Positions 30,986-39,894 of a DNA stretch of 64,000 nt are shown here, one piece after another. Source of the DNA: Thalassotalea psychrophila (GTDB taxonomy: Bacteria; Pseudomonadota; Gammaproteobacteria; Enterobacterales; Alteromonadaceae). The notes under the pieces are model-generated. The model ran no database searches, was not told the origin of the DNA, and worked only from the letters and a program-made list of their open reading frames with translations. A program made the translations under genes and the position numbers. The first letter of the stretch is position 1. Every line of letters starts with the position of its first letter. Where the stretch lies: assembly GCF_031583595.1 (NCBI RefSeq), contig NZ_CP134145.1:3410001-3474000 (forward strand). The letters run 5' to 3'.

Positions 30986-32929
30986 GTGGCAATAAAACAC
31001 GTATCAATTAGAAATCACAGCGCTGAGGCAAACCTGTTTGCCCGAAGAGCTTTTATCACCTTTTTAGGTGTATTAGTTATGCTATTGATTTTATTTAATA
31101 ATTTATACGAGTTAGAAGTAAACTCTTATGAAAAATATCAAACCAGATCAAACAAAAACCGTATAAAACTATTGCCAGTAGCGCCTAATCGCGGCCTGAT
31201 TTATGATCGAAATGGCGTATTGTTAGCTGAAAACAAGCCTGTTTATTCTTTAGAAATAATTCCTGAGCAAGTTAAAGATATCAACAAAACCTTAGATTTA
31301 CTCGCCAGTATTGTTAATATTTCAGCGGAACAAAAAACAAAATTCTTAGAGGCAATGCGTTACAAGCGTCGCTTTAAGCCAATTGAATTAATTTCTCGTT
31401 TAAATGATGAACAAGTGGCTAAAATTTCGGTAAGCCAACATTTGTTCCCTGGGGTTATCATTGAAGCGCGATTAAAGCGTTATTACCCTTTTGGTGATTT
31501 AACCACGCATTCTTTAGGCTATGTTGCCAAAATTAACCGCAAAGATTTAATCAACCTAGACGAGCAAGGCAAGTCGGAAGATTATAAAGCGACTCGCGAC
31601 ATGGGAAAATTAGGCCTAGAGCGCTATTACGAAGACATTCTACACGGCACCATGGGCCATCAAGAAGTTGAAGTAAATAACCAAGGTCGAATTTTACGAA
31701 CCCTGAGTTTTACTCCACCGATACCTGGCAGTGATATCACCTTAAGCCTAGATATTGAGTTACAGATGATTGCTAAGCGAGCATTATCGGGTAAACGTGG
31801 TGCGGTGGTTGCTATCGACCCAAGAGATGGTGGTATATTAGCATTTTATTCAAATCCAAGTTATGACGGTAATTTGTTTGTGCATGGTATTTCATCAAAA
31901 AATTATAAAAAACTACAAAACCGCAACCGTCCATTAATCAACAGGGCAACAAAAGGCACTTATCCGCCAGCTTCAACTATCAAACCGTTTTTAGGATTAA
32001 CTGGTTTAGAAAGTAATATGATCACCACAACATCCAAAATTTGGGATCCAGGTTTTTTCAAGCTTAAAAATGGTAAGCGAAAATACCGTGACCATTTAAA
32101 ATGGGGACATGGCTGGGTAACAATAGAAGAAGCGATAATGCGCTCATGTAATACCTTCTTTTACGATTTATCTTACAAACTCGGAATTGATAGGATCTCG
32201 GAAACTATGGCCAAATTTGGTTTTGGCGAATCAACCGGTATCGATATTTATGAAGAAAGTGAAGCGATAATGCCAAGCAGGGGTTGGAAACGTGCACGTT
32301 ATAATCAGCCTTGGTATCACGGTGATACGGTAAATATTGGTATTGGGCAAGGTTATTGGACTGTTACGCCATTACAATTGGCGCAAGCAACATCCATTTT
32401 AGTTAATAAAGGCGAAATAAAAGAACCACACTTTTTGTCCGCAATACACCAAGTCCCGACATTAACTGCTGAAGTTGATCATGATGTCCAGAGCGAAATG
32501 GAACAAACAACAGCGTTAACGAGAGAAATTATCCCGTTCGAAATAAATGAAAAACCACCGATTGAACTAAATAACCCAAACAGTTGGGACATTATCCTAG
32601 AAGCAATGCATAAAACCGTAAGGAAACCTTCTGGTACTGGTTATCGCGCGTTTTTAGGAACCAAGTACGACGCAGCAGGAAAATCAGGGACCGGTGAGGT
32701 TGTTGGCCGCGCACAAGACACAGATTATGATGCCACCAAGATCTCTGAAAATAACCGTGATAACGCCATGTTTATCGCCTTTGCTCCATTTACTGCGCCT
32801 GAAATCGTAGTAGCAATCGCAATAGAAAACGTTGCGGTGGGCGGCGGCGGTTCTAACGCGGGCCCTGTAGCAAGGCAGATCATGGATCAATACTTTGCGA
32901 ATAAAAATCTTGTGGCAAAGATTAAATAA
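30986..32929 (+). CDS. mrdA: Penicillin-binding protein 2 (elongasome transpeptidase)
   Basis: Class B PBP that cross-links lateral-wall peptidoglycan together with RodA. Of its 647 residues, about 20-42 form a membrane anchor. A dimerisation domain follows (NRGLIYDRNGVLLAENKPVY), then the transpeptidase domain with active-site SxxK Ser330-Thr-Ile-Lys333 (YPPASTIKP), an SCN-type motif (MRSCNTFFY) and KSGTGE. The start is GTG at 30986, 6 bases after rlmH. Length matches E. coli PBP2 (633). Confidence 0.97.
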   Translation: MAIKHVSIRNHSAEANLFARRAFITFLGVLVMLLILFNNLYELEVNSYEKYQTRSNKNRIKLLPVAPNRGLIYDRNGVLLAENKPVYSLEIIPEQVKDINKTLDLLASIVNISAEQKTKFLEAMRYKRRFKPIELISRLNDEQVAKISVSQHLFPGVIIEARLKRYYPFGDLTTHSLGYVAKINRKDLINLDEQGKSEDYKATRDMGKLGLERYYEDILHGTMGHQEVEVNNQGRILRTLSFTPPIPGSDITLSLDIELQMIAKRALSGKRGAVVAIDPRDGGILAFYSNPSYDGNLFVHGISSKNYKKLQNRNRPLINRATKGTYPPASTIKPFLGLTGLESNMITTTSKIWDPGFFKLKNGKRKYRDHLKWGHGWVTIEEAIMRSCNTFFYDLSYKLGIDRISETMAKFGFGESTGIDIYEESEAIMPSRGWKRARYNQPWYHGDTVNIGIGQGYWTVTPLQLAQATSILVNKGEIKEPHFLSAIHQVPTLTAEVDHDVQSEMEQTTALTREIIPFEINEKPPIELNNPNSWDIILEAMHKTVRKPSGTGYRAFLGTKYDAAGKSGTGEVVGRAQDTDYDATKISENNRDNAMFIAFAPFTAPEIVVAIAIENVAVGGGGSNAGPVARQIMDQYFANKNLVAKIK

Positions 32930-32990
32930 AACAGAAGCGCTAAGCTACAAGCTTTCTAGCTCCAACATTTAAATAATAACCGAGAAAAAC

Positions 32991-34106
32991 ATGCGCTATG
33001 TAGGTAAAGACGAAGCGAAAAAGAAAACGCTATTACAGCGGATCCACATTGATCTGCCGCTGTTGTTTGTGCTGTTAGTGCTGATGACTGTTGGCTTATT
33101 TGTTATTTACAGTGCTGGAGGTCAAGATACTGACTTAGTTATACGGCAAGTGATCCGTTTAGGCATTGGCCTTGGCGTAATGTTTGTTGTTGCACAAATA
33201 CCACCATCGGTGTATCAACGTTGGGCAGTAATTGTATTTATTCTTGGCTTATTAATGCTCTTAGCCGTACTTTTGTTTGGCCATGTTGGTAAAGGTGCAC
33301 AGCGCTGGTTGGATCTAGGTTTTATGAAGTTTCAACCTTCAGAAATCATGAAACTTGTTGTACCAATGACCATCGCCTGGTTTATTAGTCGTTATGACCT
33401 TCCTGCTAAAACAAGACATATCTTAATTGCCTTTGTCTTAGTAATGCTACCTACCTTGATGATCGCTAAGCAACCTGATTTGGGTACTTCATTATTGATT
33501 GCCTGTTCAGGCATTTTTGTTTTGTTTTTAGCTGGCGCCAGTTGGAAATTAATTGCTATATGTGCAGGGGCTATTTCAGCGTTTATGCCCATATTATGGA
33601 TGTTTTTAATGCGTGATTACCAAAAACAACGGGTATTAACGTTTTTAAATCCTGAGCAAGATCCTCTTGGCTCGGGTTATCATATTATCCAATCGAAAAT
33701 TGCTATCGGCTCCGGTGGTATCTCAGGTAAAGGTTGGCTGCAAGGCACACAATCACAATTAGAGTTTTTACCTGAACGACACACTGACTTTATCTTTGCG
33801 GTATTTAGTGAAGAGTTTGGCTTAATTGGCATTGTAGGTTTATTACTGATCTATTTATTAATTGTTATGCGTGGTTTATGGATTGCCTTTAATGCTCAAG
33901 AAGCATTCACAAAATTACTGGCCGGCAGCTTAACGCTAACCTTCTTTGTTTATGTATTTGTAAATATTGGTATGGTTTCAGGCTTATTGCCAGTTGTAGG
34001 TGTGCCACTGCCCTTAGTAAGCTATGGCGGTACCTCTATGGTTACCTTAATGGCTGGTTTTGGCGTTATTATGGCAATTAGTACTCATAGGCGATTGATT
34101 TCTTAA
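32991..34106 (+). CDS. rodA: Peptidoglycan glycosyltransferase RodA
   Basis: SEDS-family integral membrane polymerase that makes glycan strands for cell elongation with PBP2. The 371 residues form about ten helices. Conserved parts are GKGAQRWLDLGFMKFQPSEIMKL, KQPDLGTSLLI, FLPERHTDFIFAVFSEEFGLIG and the late PLPLVSYGGTSMV. E. coli RodA has 370 residues. The gap to mrdA is 61 bases without an obvious promoter, so the pair is probably cotranscribed. Confidence 0.97.
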   Translation: MRYVGKDEAKKKTLLQRIHIDLPLLFVLLVLMTVGLFVIYSAGGQDTDLVIRQVIRLGIGLGVMFVVAQIPPSVYQRWAVIVFILGLLMLLAVLLFGHVGKGAQRWLDLGFMKFQPSEIMKLVVPMTIAWFISRYDLPAKTRHILIAFVLVMLPTLMIAKQPDLGTSLLIACSGIFVLFLAGASWKLIAICAGAISAFMPILWMFLMRDYQKQRVLTFLNPEQDPLGSGYHIIQSKIAIGSGGISGKGWLQGTQSQLEFLPERHTDFIFAVFSEEFGLIGIVGLLLIYLLIVMRGLWIAFNAQEAFTKLLAGSLTLTFFVYVFVNIGMVSGLLPVVGVPLPLVSYGGTSMVTLMAGFGVIMAISTHRRLIS

Positions 34107-34111
34107 CAAAT

Positions 34112-34154
34112 AACTTAAACTAGGGATAAGCCCCCATAATCTCTAGTTCAAGTT
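34112..34154. repeat. Imperfect 16-bp inverted repeat after rodA
   Basis: The segment at 34112-34127 pairs with 34139-34154 (AACTTAAACTAGGGAT with ATCTCTAGTTCAAGTT), with one mismatch and one G-U pair. It starts 6 bases past the rodA stop and could end or attenuate transcription before rlpA, though no T-run follows. Confidence 0.4.
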
Positions 34155-34286
34155 AAATATTTAAAGTACACAAATTAAGCTAATAAATAACAACAAAACG
34201 GTTGAGTCTATTGTTATAAATTACTACACTGACTGCTGTATATACCCACTGCAGAGTAGGTTTAAAATAATAAAAAGAAGTCAATT

Positions 34287-35234
34287 GTGCCGTTAGCTAA
34301 ATCCATTTTTCTTATATTCACCATTTTTACTCTCCTAGCTTGTGAGAGTAACTCTCGTTATTCTCAAAAACATGACAGTGTTCCTACGCGTCTGCCTACA
34401 GAATTTGAACTAAAGGAGCCTACACCTAAAGTAGTTGCGCCAAGTAGAGGTGGAAATAAAAACTATCAGGTATTTGGCAAGCCTTACAGTGTAATGAAAA
34501 CGGCAGAAGGCTATAAAGCAACCGGTACGGCCTCTTGGTATGGGAAAAAATTTCATGGTCATTTGACTTCAAATGGTGAAGTTTACGATATGTATGCCTT
34601 TAGCGCTGCTCATAAATCATTACCCTTGCCTACTTACTTGCAAGTGACCAATTTAGCAAATAACAAATCCGTTATTGTACGAGCTAATGACCGAGGTCCT
34701 TTTCATCAAGATCGTTTAATCGACCTTTCTTATAGCGCAGCTTACAAATTAGGTATGTTAAGTAAAGGCACGGCCAAAGTAAGGATTGAAGCAATTACCC
34801 ACTCTAATTTAGCTAAGTTTACTAAGCCTACTTATTCAAACGATGTTATTGCGACAAATACAATTGAACGGTTACCACCACTTGAAGCAATAGCTTCAAC
34901 ACCTAACGTCGTAAAGACAGCTAAGACTAATGTGCCAGTTCATCACGTAAAGAAATCGAATGAGTTGTCGCGTACAAAATCGACAGTGAAAACTCCATCA
35001 GCAACATTTAGACCATATATTCATGTGATGGTGACTCGCGACAAGCTATTAGCGAACAATACAGCTAAAGGTATACAGTTTTTATTGCAAGTTCCGGTAA
35101 AATTATCAGAAAAAAATGAACTTTTTAGGGTACAAGTGGGACCAATATATGATGCCGAAGAGGCAAAAATGTTGCTCGCTAATATACAGAAGCAAGGGTA
35201 TCCGGAAGCATACCCGCTAAGAGCACCAAAATAA
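34287..35234 (+). CDS. rlpA: Septal-ring lipoprotein RlpA (DPBB and SPOR domains)
   Basis: Lipoprotein of 315 residues; the lipobox LLAC lies at about residues 16-19. A double-psi beta-barrel domain (about 80-165) includes TGTASWYGKKFHGHLTSNGE and VRANDRGPFHQDRLIDLS, with the conserved His and Asp used for glycan cleavage in Pseudomonas RlpA. A Thr/Lys-rich linker leads to a C-terminal SPOR domain (about 240-312), which binds denuded glycan at division sites. The start is GTG at 34287 with AGAAG upstream. The location between rodA and dacA matches E. coli. Confidence 0.93.
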   Translation: MPLAKSIFLIFTIFTLLACESNSRYSQKHDSVPTRLPTEFELKEPTPKVVAPSRGGNKNYQVFGKPYSVMKTAEGYKATGTASWYGKKFHGHLTSNGEVYDMYAFSAAHKSLPLPTYLQVTNLANNKSVIVRANDRGPFHQDRLIDLSYSAAYKLGMLSKGTAKVRIEAITHSNLAKFTKPTYSNDVIATNTIERLPPLEAIASTPNVVKTAKTNVPVHHVKKSNELSRTKSTVKTPSATFRPYIHVMVTRDKLLANNTAKGIQFLLQVPVKLSEKNELFRVQVGPIYDAEEAKMLLANIQKQGYPEAYPLRAPK

Positions 35235-35269
35235 ACGATAAATAGCAGGATATAAACCATTAGCAGCTG

Positions 35270-35532
35270 TATACCCGTTGCTATTCAAGATGCAGGTTTC
35301 AGAGTGCTTGAGCGATGCCAGTACAAGGCGCAGTTATGTAGTAATGGTACTCCCTTGCAAATATCTGCAACGAAGTAGTGGAATTGCTCAAGCTCTTCTT
35401 CGATGGGTTTAAAAGTAATTTATGCCGCGTTATTAAGTTGAAAAATGGAACAACCATTCTCTAAATTTAATGCCTTGCCTAAATTGCTTTTAATTCCCAC
35501 TGAAGCCTACACTTTGAATAGCAACGGGTATA
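35270..35532. mobile_element. MITE-like element with 19-bp perfect terminal inverted repeats (263 bp)
   Basis: TATACCCGTTGCTATTCAA at 35270-35288 is perfectly complementary to 35514-35532. The similarity continues imperfectly for about 15 more bases on each side. The ends are flanked by TA, which fits IS630/Tc1-type target duplication. There is no ORF inside. A core AAATTTAATGCCTTG is shared with the 162-bp element. It fills the rlpA-dacA gap. Confidence 0.75.
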
Positions 35533-35634
35533 TACTAACCAGCAATTTTTTTGCTAATGAAAATATAATCATGGCAATGCTATATAAAAAACTATAACTA
35601 TTAAAACTACGAATCTATCGAATTTCACAGGTAA

Positions 35635-36801
35635 ATGATGACCAACTCAGCACGTAAACTTATAAACATATTTAGCGGCCTTGTACTCGCTACAACTGCT
35701 TTTACCGCTTCTGCGAATACTATTATTCCAGCTCCACCACAAATTAACGCTGAAGGTTATATTTTATTAGATCATGCTACCGGAAAAATAATTGCTGAAG
35801 GTAATGCAGATATCCAACTAGAGCCCGCATCACTAACTAAAATGATGACGAGTTATATCATTGGTCAAGAAATTGCCGCGGGTAATATTGCCAATGATGA
35901 TTTGGTTACCATTAGTGAAAACGCCTGGGCGAAAAACTTCCCTGACTCATCAAAGATGTTTATTGAAGTGGGCACTGAAGTATCAGTTAAGCTATTAAAT
36001 CAAGGCATCATTGTTGCCTCTGGTAATGATGCTTGTGTAGCAATGTCTGAACACATTGCAGGAAGTGAAAGCGCCTTTGCTGATTTGATGAATGCTCATG
36101 CCCAACAACTTGGCATGCTAGATAGTAACTTTCAAAACTCACATGGTTTAAGTGGTACAGAGCATTATTCGACTCCACGTGATATGGCAACTTTAGCCAG
36201 TGCATTAATTACTGACGTGCCAGATGAGTATGCTATTTATAAGCAAAAATCATTTACCTTTAACAACATTAAACAATATAACCGTAATAGCCTTTTATGG
36301 GATAAAAGCATGAACGTTGATGGCTTAAAAACTGGCCATCATTCAAAAGCAGGCTTTAATCTAGTTACGAGTGCGACTAAAGGCAACATGCGTTTAGTTA
36401 CCGTAGTTATGGGTGCAAAAAGCGAGCAAGCCCGTAAAATTGAAAGTAAAAAATTATTAAACTACGGTTTCCGATTCTTTGAAACAATCACTCCATATAA
36501 AGCAGGTGAAAGTTTCGCGACTAACCGTGTTTGGATGGGCGATATTAAAGAAGTAGATTTAGGTATTTTAACAGACACGTCAATTACTATTCCTCGTGGC
36601 CAACGCAAAAACTTAGAAGCAAACTTCAAACTTGACCAACAGTTAGAAGCGCCACTAGCGAAAGGCACGGTGGTAGGTAAAGTATTTTTACAGCTTAACG
36701 GCGAAGACGTTGGTGAATACCCATTAGTTACCTTACAAGAAGTGAATGAAGGTAGCATGTTCAGCCGTTTAGTTGATTATGTGAAGCTGCAGTTTTTATA
36801 G
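35635..36801 (+). CDS. dacA: D-alanyl-D-alanine carboxypeptidase (PBP5 type)
   Basis: Periplasmic, inner-membrane-tethered enzyme that trims the terminal D-Ala from peptidoglycan pentapeptides. Its 388 residues start with a signal peptide (cleavage near ASA at about residue 27). The active-site tetrad is SLTK at residues 66-69, with SGN at 129-131 and KTG in DGLKTGHHSKAG at about 233. A C-terminal PBP5 domain ends in the amphipathic anchor SRLVDYVKLQFL. ATGATG start; either codon may serve. Confidence 0.96.
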   Translation: MMTNSARKLINIFSGLVLATTAFTASANTIIPAPPQINAEGYILLDHATGKIIAEGNADIQLEPASLTKMMTSYIIGQEIAAGNIANDDLVTISENAWAKNFPDSSKMFIEVGTEVSVKLLNQGIIVASGNDACVAMSEHIAGSESAFADLMNAHAQQLGMLDSNFQNSHGLSGTEHYSTPRDMATLASALITDVPDEYAIYKQKSFTFNNIKQYNRNSLLWDKSMNVDGLKTGHHSKAGFNLVTSATKGNMRLVTVVMGAKSEQARKIESKKLLNYGFRFFETITPYKAGESFATNRVWMGDIKEVDLGILTDTSITIPRGQRKNLEANFKLDQQLEAPLAKGTVVGKVFLQLNGEDVGEYPLVTLQEVNEGSMFSRLVDYVKLQFL

Positions 36802-36851
36802 GCAAAATTAGGGATAAGGAACTAGGTATTAGGAATTAGGAACTTGACACC

Positions 36852-36878
36852 TTGAATCCTTGAATCCTTGAATCCTTA
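36852..36878. repeat. Short tandem repeat CTTGAATC upstream of dat
   Basis: About three copies of the 8-base unit CTTGAATC lie 10-35 bases before the dat ATG. They follow a second degenerate repeat of GGAACTAGG/GGAATTAGG (36830-36845). Copy-number variation here could alter expression of dat. Confidence 0.55.
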
Positions 36879-36887
36879 GTAGAGTTT

Positions 36888-37736
36888 ATGACAGACATCG
36901 TTTATTTAAATGGTGAGTTACTCGCCAAAAAAGATGCAAAAATCTCGGTTCTAGACCGAGGTTTTTTGTTTGCTGATGGTATTTATGAAGTAATACCCGT
37001 TTATAACTCATCTCCTTTTCGCTTAAAACAGCACCTTGAACGCTTAGCCTATTGTTTAGAGCAACTAGGCATCACCAACCCTCACTCAAATATTGAATGG
37101 AAGAATATCATCCGTACGCTGATAGAGCGCAACGGTGGTGGTCACTTATCAATATACTTGCAAGTTACTCGCGGCGTGAGCAACGACCGAAACCAACTCA
37201 TTGATGAAATCATGACCCCTACGGTTATGCTATTAGCCTCCCCGTTACTTGTTAGCGAAGAATCAATAGAAACCGCAACCGCAACGTTACTTGAAGATAT
37301 TCGTTGGCAACATTGTGATATTAAATCCATTGCTCTATTAGGCAATATTATGCTGCGCAATAAAGCCCAACAACTTGGCTGTGATGAAGCAATTCTGCAT
37401 CGTGACAACGTAATTACGGAAGGCTCTACTTCGAATGTATTTATGGTTAAATTCAGAGAAGTGTATACACCACCGCAAAATCAGCTAATTTTAGGTGGTA
37501 TTACCCGAGATGTGATTATCGAACTTGCAGAAGAGTCTGGCTTAAAAGTACATCAAGAAAACATAACTGTTGATGACTTATTATCGGCTGATGAAGTATG
37601 GATCTCCTCTTCTTCAAGAGAAATTTCACCTATCACCCAAATTGATGATAAAATAATCGGCTCAGGCCAAGTAGGTCCTGTTGCTAATGTGCTCCATAGT
37701 GAGTTTCAAGCATTTAAAAAGACCCTAATTAATTAG
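36888..37736 (+). CDS. dat: D-amino-acid aminotransferase (PLP class IV)
   Basis: Fold-type IV PLP enzyme of 282 residues. Landmarks are the N-terminal VYLNGELLAKKDAKISVLDRG, DGIYEVIPVYN, the Schiff-base Lys in CDIKSIALLGNIM (about residue 145), the PLP-contact segment TEGSTSNVFMV, and the C-terminal ADEVWISSSSREISPI. D-alanine aminotransferase makes D-Glu or D-Ala from 2-oxo acids; branched-chain or 4-amino-4-deoxychorismate relatives are less likely. The position directly after dacA suggests coupling to D-Ala turnover, an inference. E. coli has no gene at this spot. Confidence 0.85.
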   Translation: MTDIVYLNGELLAKKDAKISVLDRGFLFADGIYEVIPVYNSSPFRLKQHLERLAYCLEQLGITNPHSNIEWKNIIRTLIERNGGGHLSIYLQVTRGVSNDRNQLIDEIMTPTVMLLASPLLVSEESIETATATLLEDIRWQHCDIKSIALLGNIMLRNKAQQLGCDEAILHRDNVITEGSTSNVFMVKFREVYTPPQNQLILGGITRDVIIELAEESGLKVHQENITVDDLLSADEVWISSSSREISPITQIDDKIIGSGQVGPVANVLHSEFQAFKKTLIN

Positions 37737-37791
37737 CATCAATAATGTTTTCACAATGTTGGTGTTGCAACAAACGTTTAAAGAGAGCTGT

Positions 37792-38055
37792 ATGAAAACC
37801 AAATTCAATGAACTACTTGAATTTCCTTGTGTACTAAATTTTAAAATTATGGGCGTTGCTGTGCCTAATTTACCTGATTTAATCATTGCCGTTTTACAAA
37901 ATGATACGCCAGCGGATTATGTACCAACCATTAAACCAAGCAGTAAAGGCAACTACCACTCGGTTGCAATTCCAATTAGAGTGACTAGCCAAGAGCATAT
38001 TGAGAAGCTTTACAAAGAGTTATCTGCAATTGAAGAAGTTCGCTACGTACTGTAA
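37792..38055 (+). CDS. ybeD: DUF493 family protein YbeD
   Basis: Small cytoplasmic protein of 87 residues with an ACT-like ferredoxin fold. MKTKFNELLEFPC and PTIKPSSKGNYHSVAIPI match E. coli YbeD closely, including total length. The ATG at 37792, with GAGAG upstream, was preferred over an in-frame codon at 37756. The gene is conserved next to lipB; a role in lipoate metabolism has been suggested from this linkage only. Confidence 0.93.
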   Translation: MKTKFNELLEFPCVLNFKIMGVAVPNLPDLIIAVLQNDTPADYVPTIKPSSKGNYHSVAIPIRVTSQEHIEKLYKELSAIEEVRYVL

Positions 38056-38123
38056 AAATACTCGATCAATTTAGCTATATTAAATTGTTTACGATTCCAG
38101 TAATAACCACATTACGCTTATGG

Positions 38124-38151
38124 TGGATATTTGGCCTGAGATGGCTATAAT
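38124..38151 (+). promoter_or_regulatory. Candidate promoter of lipB-lipA
   Basis: A perfect TATAAT (38146-38151) stands 30 bases before the lipB start. The -35 region is poor (TGGATA at 38124), so confidence is low. Confidence 0.35.
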
Positions 38152-38180
38152 GGCGCCATTATTTACTACGAGATAAAGAC

Positions 38181-38822
38181 TTGAGCTACCCACTAGTTAT
38201 TCGACAATTAAATAGCATGGATTACGAAAAAGTTTGGCATGCTATGCAAGACTTTACGGATACTCGTGATGACACTGTTGATGATGAACTTTGGCTAGTT
38301 GAGCACCCTCCGGTTTTTACCCAAGGGCAAGCAGGTAAAGAAGAGCATTTATTAATGCCTGGCGATATCCCGGTAGTAAAGGTTGATAGAGGCGGACAAG
38401 TAACATATCACGGTCCTGGCCAACAGGTTATTTACTTTATGATTAACTTACGCCGTCGTAAAATGGGCGTACGTGAACTCGTAACATTAATAGAAAACGG
38501 CATTGTTAACGCGTTGGCACAATATAATATTGATGCCGCGGCAAAACCTGACGCACCAGGTGTCTATGTTGACGGTAAAAAAATTGCATCACTAGGCTTG
38601 CGTGTCCGTAAAGGCTGCTCATTTCATGGCTTAGCAATTAATGTGAATATGGATTTGTCGCCGTTTTTACGCATAAACCCATGTGGTTATGCCGGATTAG
38701 AAATGATCCAAACCATTGACTTAAATGGTCCAGACAACGTTGCCGAGATAGGTAACGCTTTAGTTGAGCAATTACAGCAATTATTAAATGCTGACACAGT
38801 TAGCTATAAGACAGGTTTATAA
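38181..38822 (+). CDS. lipB: Lipoyl(octanoyl) transferase
   Basis: Transfers octanoate from acyl carrier protein to the lipoyl domains of 2-oxoacid dehydrogenases and GcvH. The 213 residues include [53 protein letters not shown] and the catalytic Cys region RINPCGYAG with an upstream Lys. The start is TTG at 38181, chosen for the family N-terminus. It lies 5 bases before lipA, with which it forms a two-step pathway. Confidence 0.96.
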   Translation: MSYPLVIRQLNSMDYEKVWHAMQDFTDTRDDTVDDELWLVEHPPVFTQGQAGKEEHLLMPGDIPVVKVDRGGQVTYHGPGQQVIYFMINLRRRKMGVRELVTLIENGIVNALAQYNIDAAAKPDAPGVYVDGKKIASLGLRVRKGCSFHGLAINVNMDLSPFLRINPCGYAGLEMIQTIDLNGPDNVAEIGNALVEQLQQLLNADTVSYKTGL

Positions 38823-38827
38823 TCGTC

Positions 38828-39811
38828 ATGACAGAAACAACAGAAAAAGTTAAAACAACACGCGTTGCCCCGGGCACAAAAATGCGTGATGCGGACAAAA
38901 TGCAGCATATTCCGATTAAGGTTGTGCCTTCAGAGCGTGCAACAATGTTACGCAAGCCTGATTGGTTACGCATTAAATTGCCACGTTCAAGTGACAAAAT
39001 TGATCACATCAAATCGTCGTTAAGAAAACACGGTTTGCATTCTGTGTGTGAAGAAGCATCTTGCCCGAACCTGTCGGAGTGTTTTAACCACGGTACTGCC
39101 ACCTTTATGATTTTAGGTGATATTTGTACTCGTCGTTGTCCATTTTGTGACGTTGGCCACGGTCGTCCATTAGCAGCTGATAAAGACGAGCCGAAAAAGC
39201 TTGCCCTAACGCTTAAAGATATGCGTTTAAAATACGTGGTAATTACCTCTGTAGATCGTGATGATTTACGTGACGGCGGCGCACAGCAATTTGCTGACTG
39301 TATTAGCGAAATAGCCGAGCACGCACCACATACAAAGGTTGAAATTTTAGTCCCTGACTTTCGTGGCCGTATGGACCGTGCACTAGACATTTTAAATGCA
39401 ACCCCGCCACACGTATTTAACCATAACTTGGAAACAGCACCGCGCCTTTATACTAAAGCTCGTCCGGGCGCTAACTACCAATGGTCATTAGATTTACTGA
39501 AAAAATTTGGTCAAGCAAACCCTAACATCCCAACTAAATCAGGTTTAATGGTAGGTTTAGGTGAAACGAATGAAGAAATATTAGAAGTGATGCGCGACTT
39601 GCGAGCTCACGGTGTAACTATGCTTACCATTGGTCAATATCTTCAGCCTAGTAAACATCATTTAGCCGTTGAGCGTTACGTACATCCTGATGACTTTGAT
39701 ATGTTTAAGCGCGAAGCTGAGGCGATGGGTTTTGAACACGCTGCATGTGGTCCATTAGTACGTTCGAGTTATCACGCCGATAAACAGGCAGCTGGTGAAG
39801 AAGTTAAGTAA
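38828..39811 (+). CDS. lipA: Lipoyl synthase
   Basis: Radical-SAM enzyme that inserts two sulfur atoms into the octanoyl chain. The 327 residues carry both required clusters. The auxiliary [4Fe-4S] ligands are Cys74, Cys79 and Cys85 ([12 protein letters not shown]), and the radical-SAM CxxxCxxC is at Cys100, Cys104 and Cys107 (CTRRCPFC). The auxiliary cluster's conserved C-terminal Ser is in [10 protein letters not shown]. It follows lipB directly and is followed by a strong palindromic terminator. Confidence 0.98.
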   Translation: MTETTEKVKTTRVAPGTKMRDADKMQHIPIKVVPSERATMLRKPDWLRIKLPRSSDKIDHIKSSLRKHGLHSVCEEASCPNLSECFNHGTATFMILGDICTRRCPFCDVGHGRPLAADKDEPKKLALTLKDMRLKYVVITSVDRDDLRDGGAQQFADCISEIAEHAPHTKVEILVPDFRGRMDRALDILNATPPHVFNHNLETAPRLYTKARPGANYQWSLDLLKKFGQANPNIPTKSGLMVGLGETNEEILEVMRDLRAHGVTMLTIGQYLQPSKHHLAVERYVHPDDFDMFKREAEAMGFEHAACGPLVRSSYHADKQAAGEEVK

Positions 39812-39826
39812 ACTAATAAGCTTCCA

Positions 39827-39864
39827 TTAAATAACAAAGGCGCTATAGCGCCTTTGTTATTTAA
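39827..39864. terminator. Perfect 38-bp palindrome, bidirectional terminator
   Basis: A 38-base perfect palindrome is centred at 39845/39846 (core AAAGGCGCTATAGCGCCTTT). It lies between the converging lipA and efflux adaptor genes, with outward T/A-rich flanks. It can serve both genes. Confidence 0.8.
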
Positions 39865-39894
39865 TAGCATGTAACATGTTGAAACTTGAGACCT

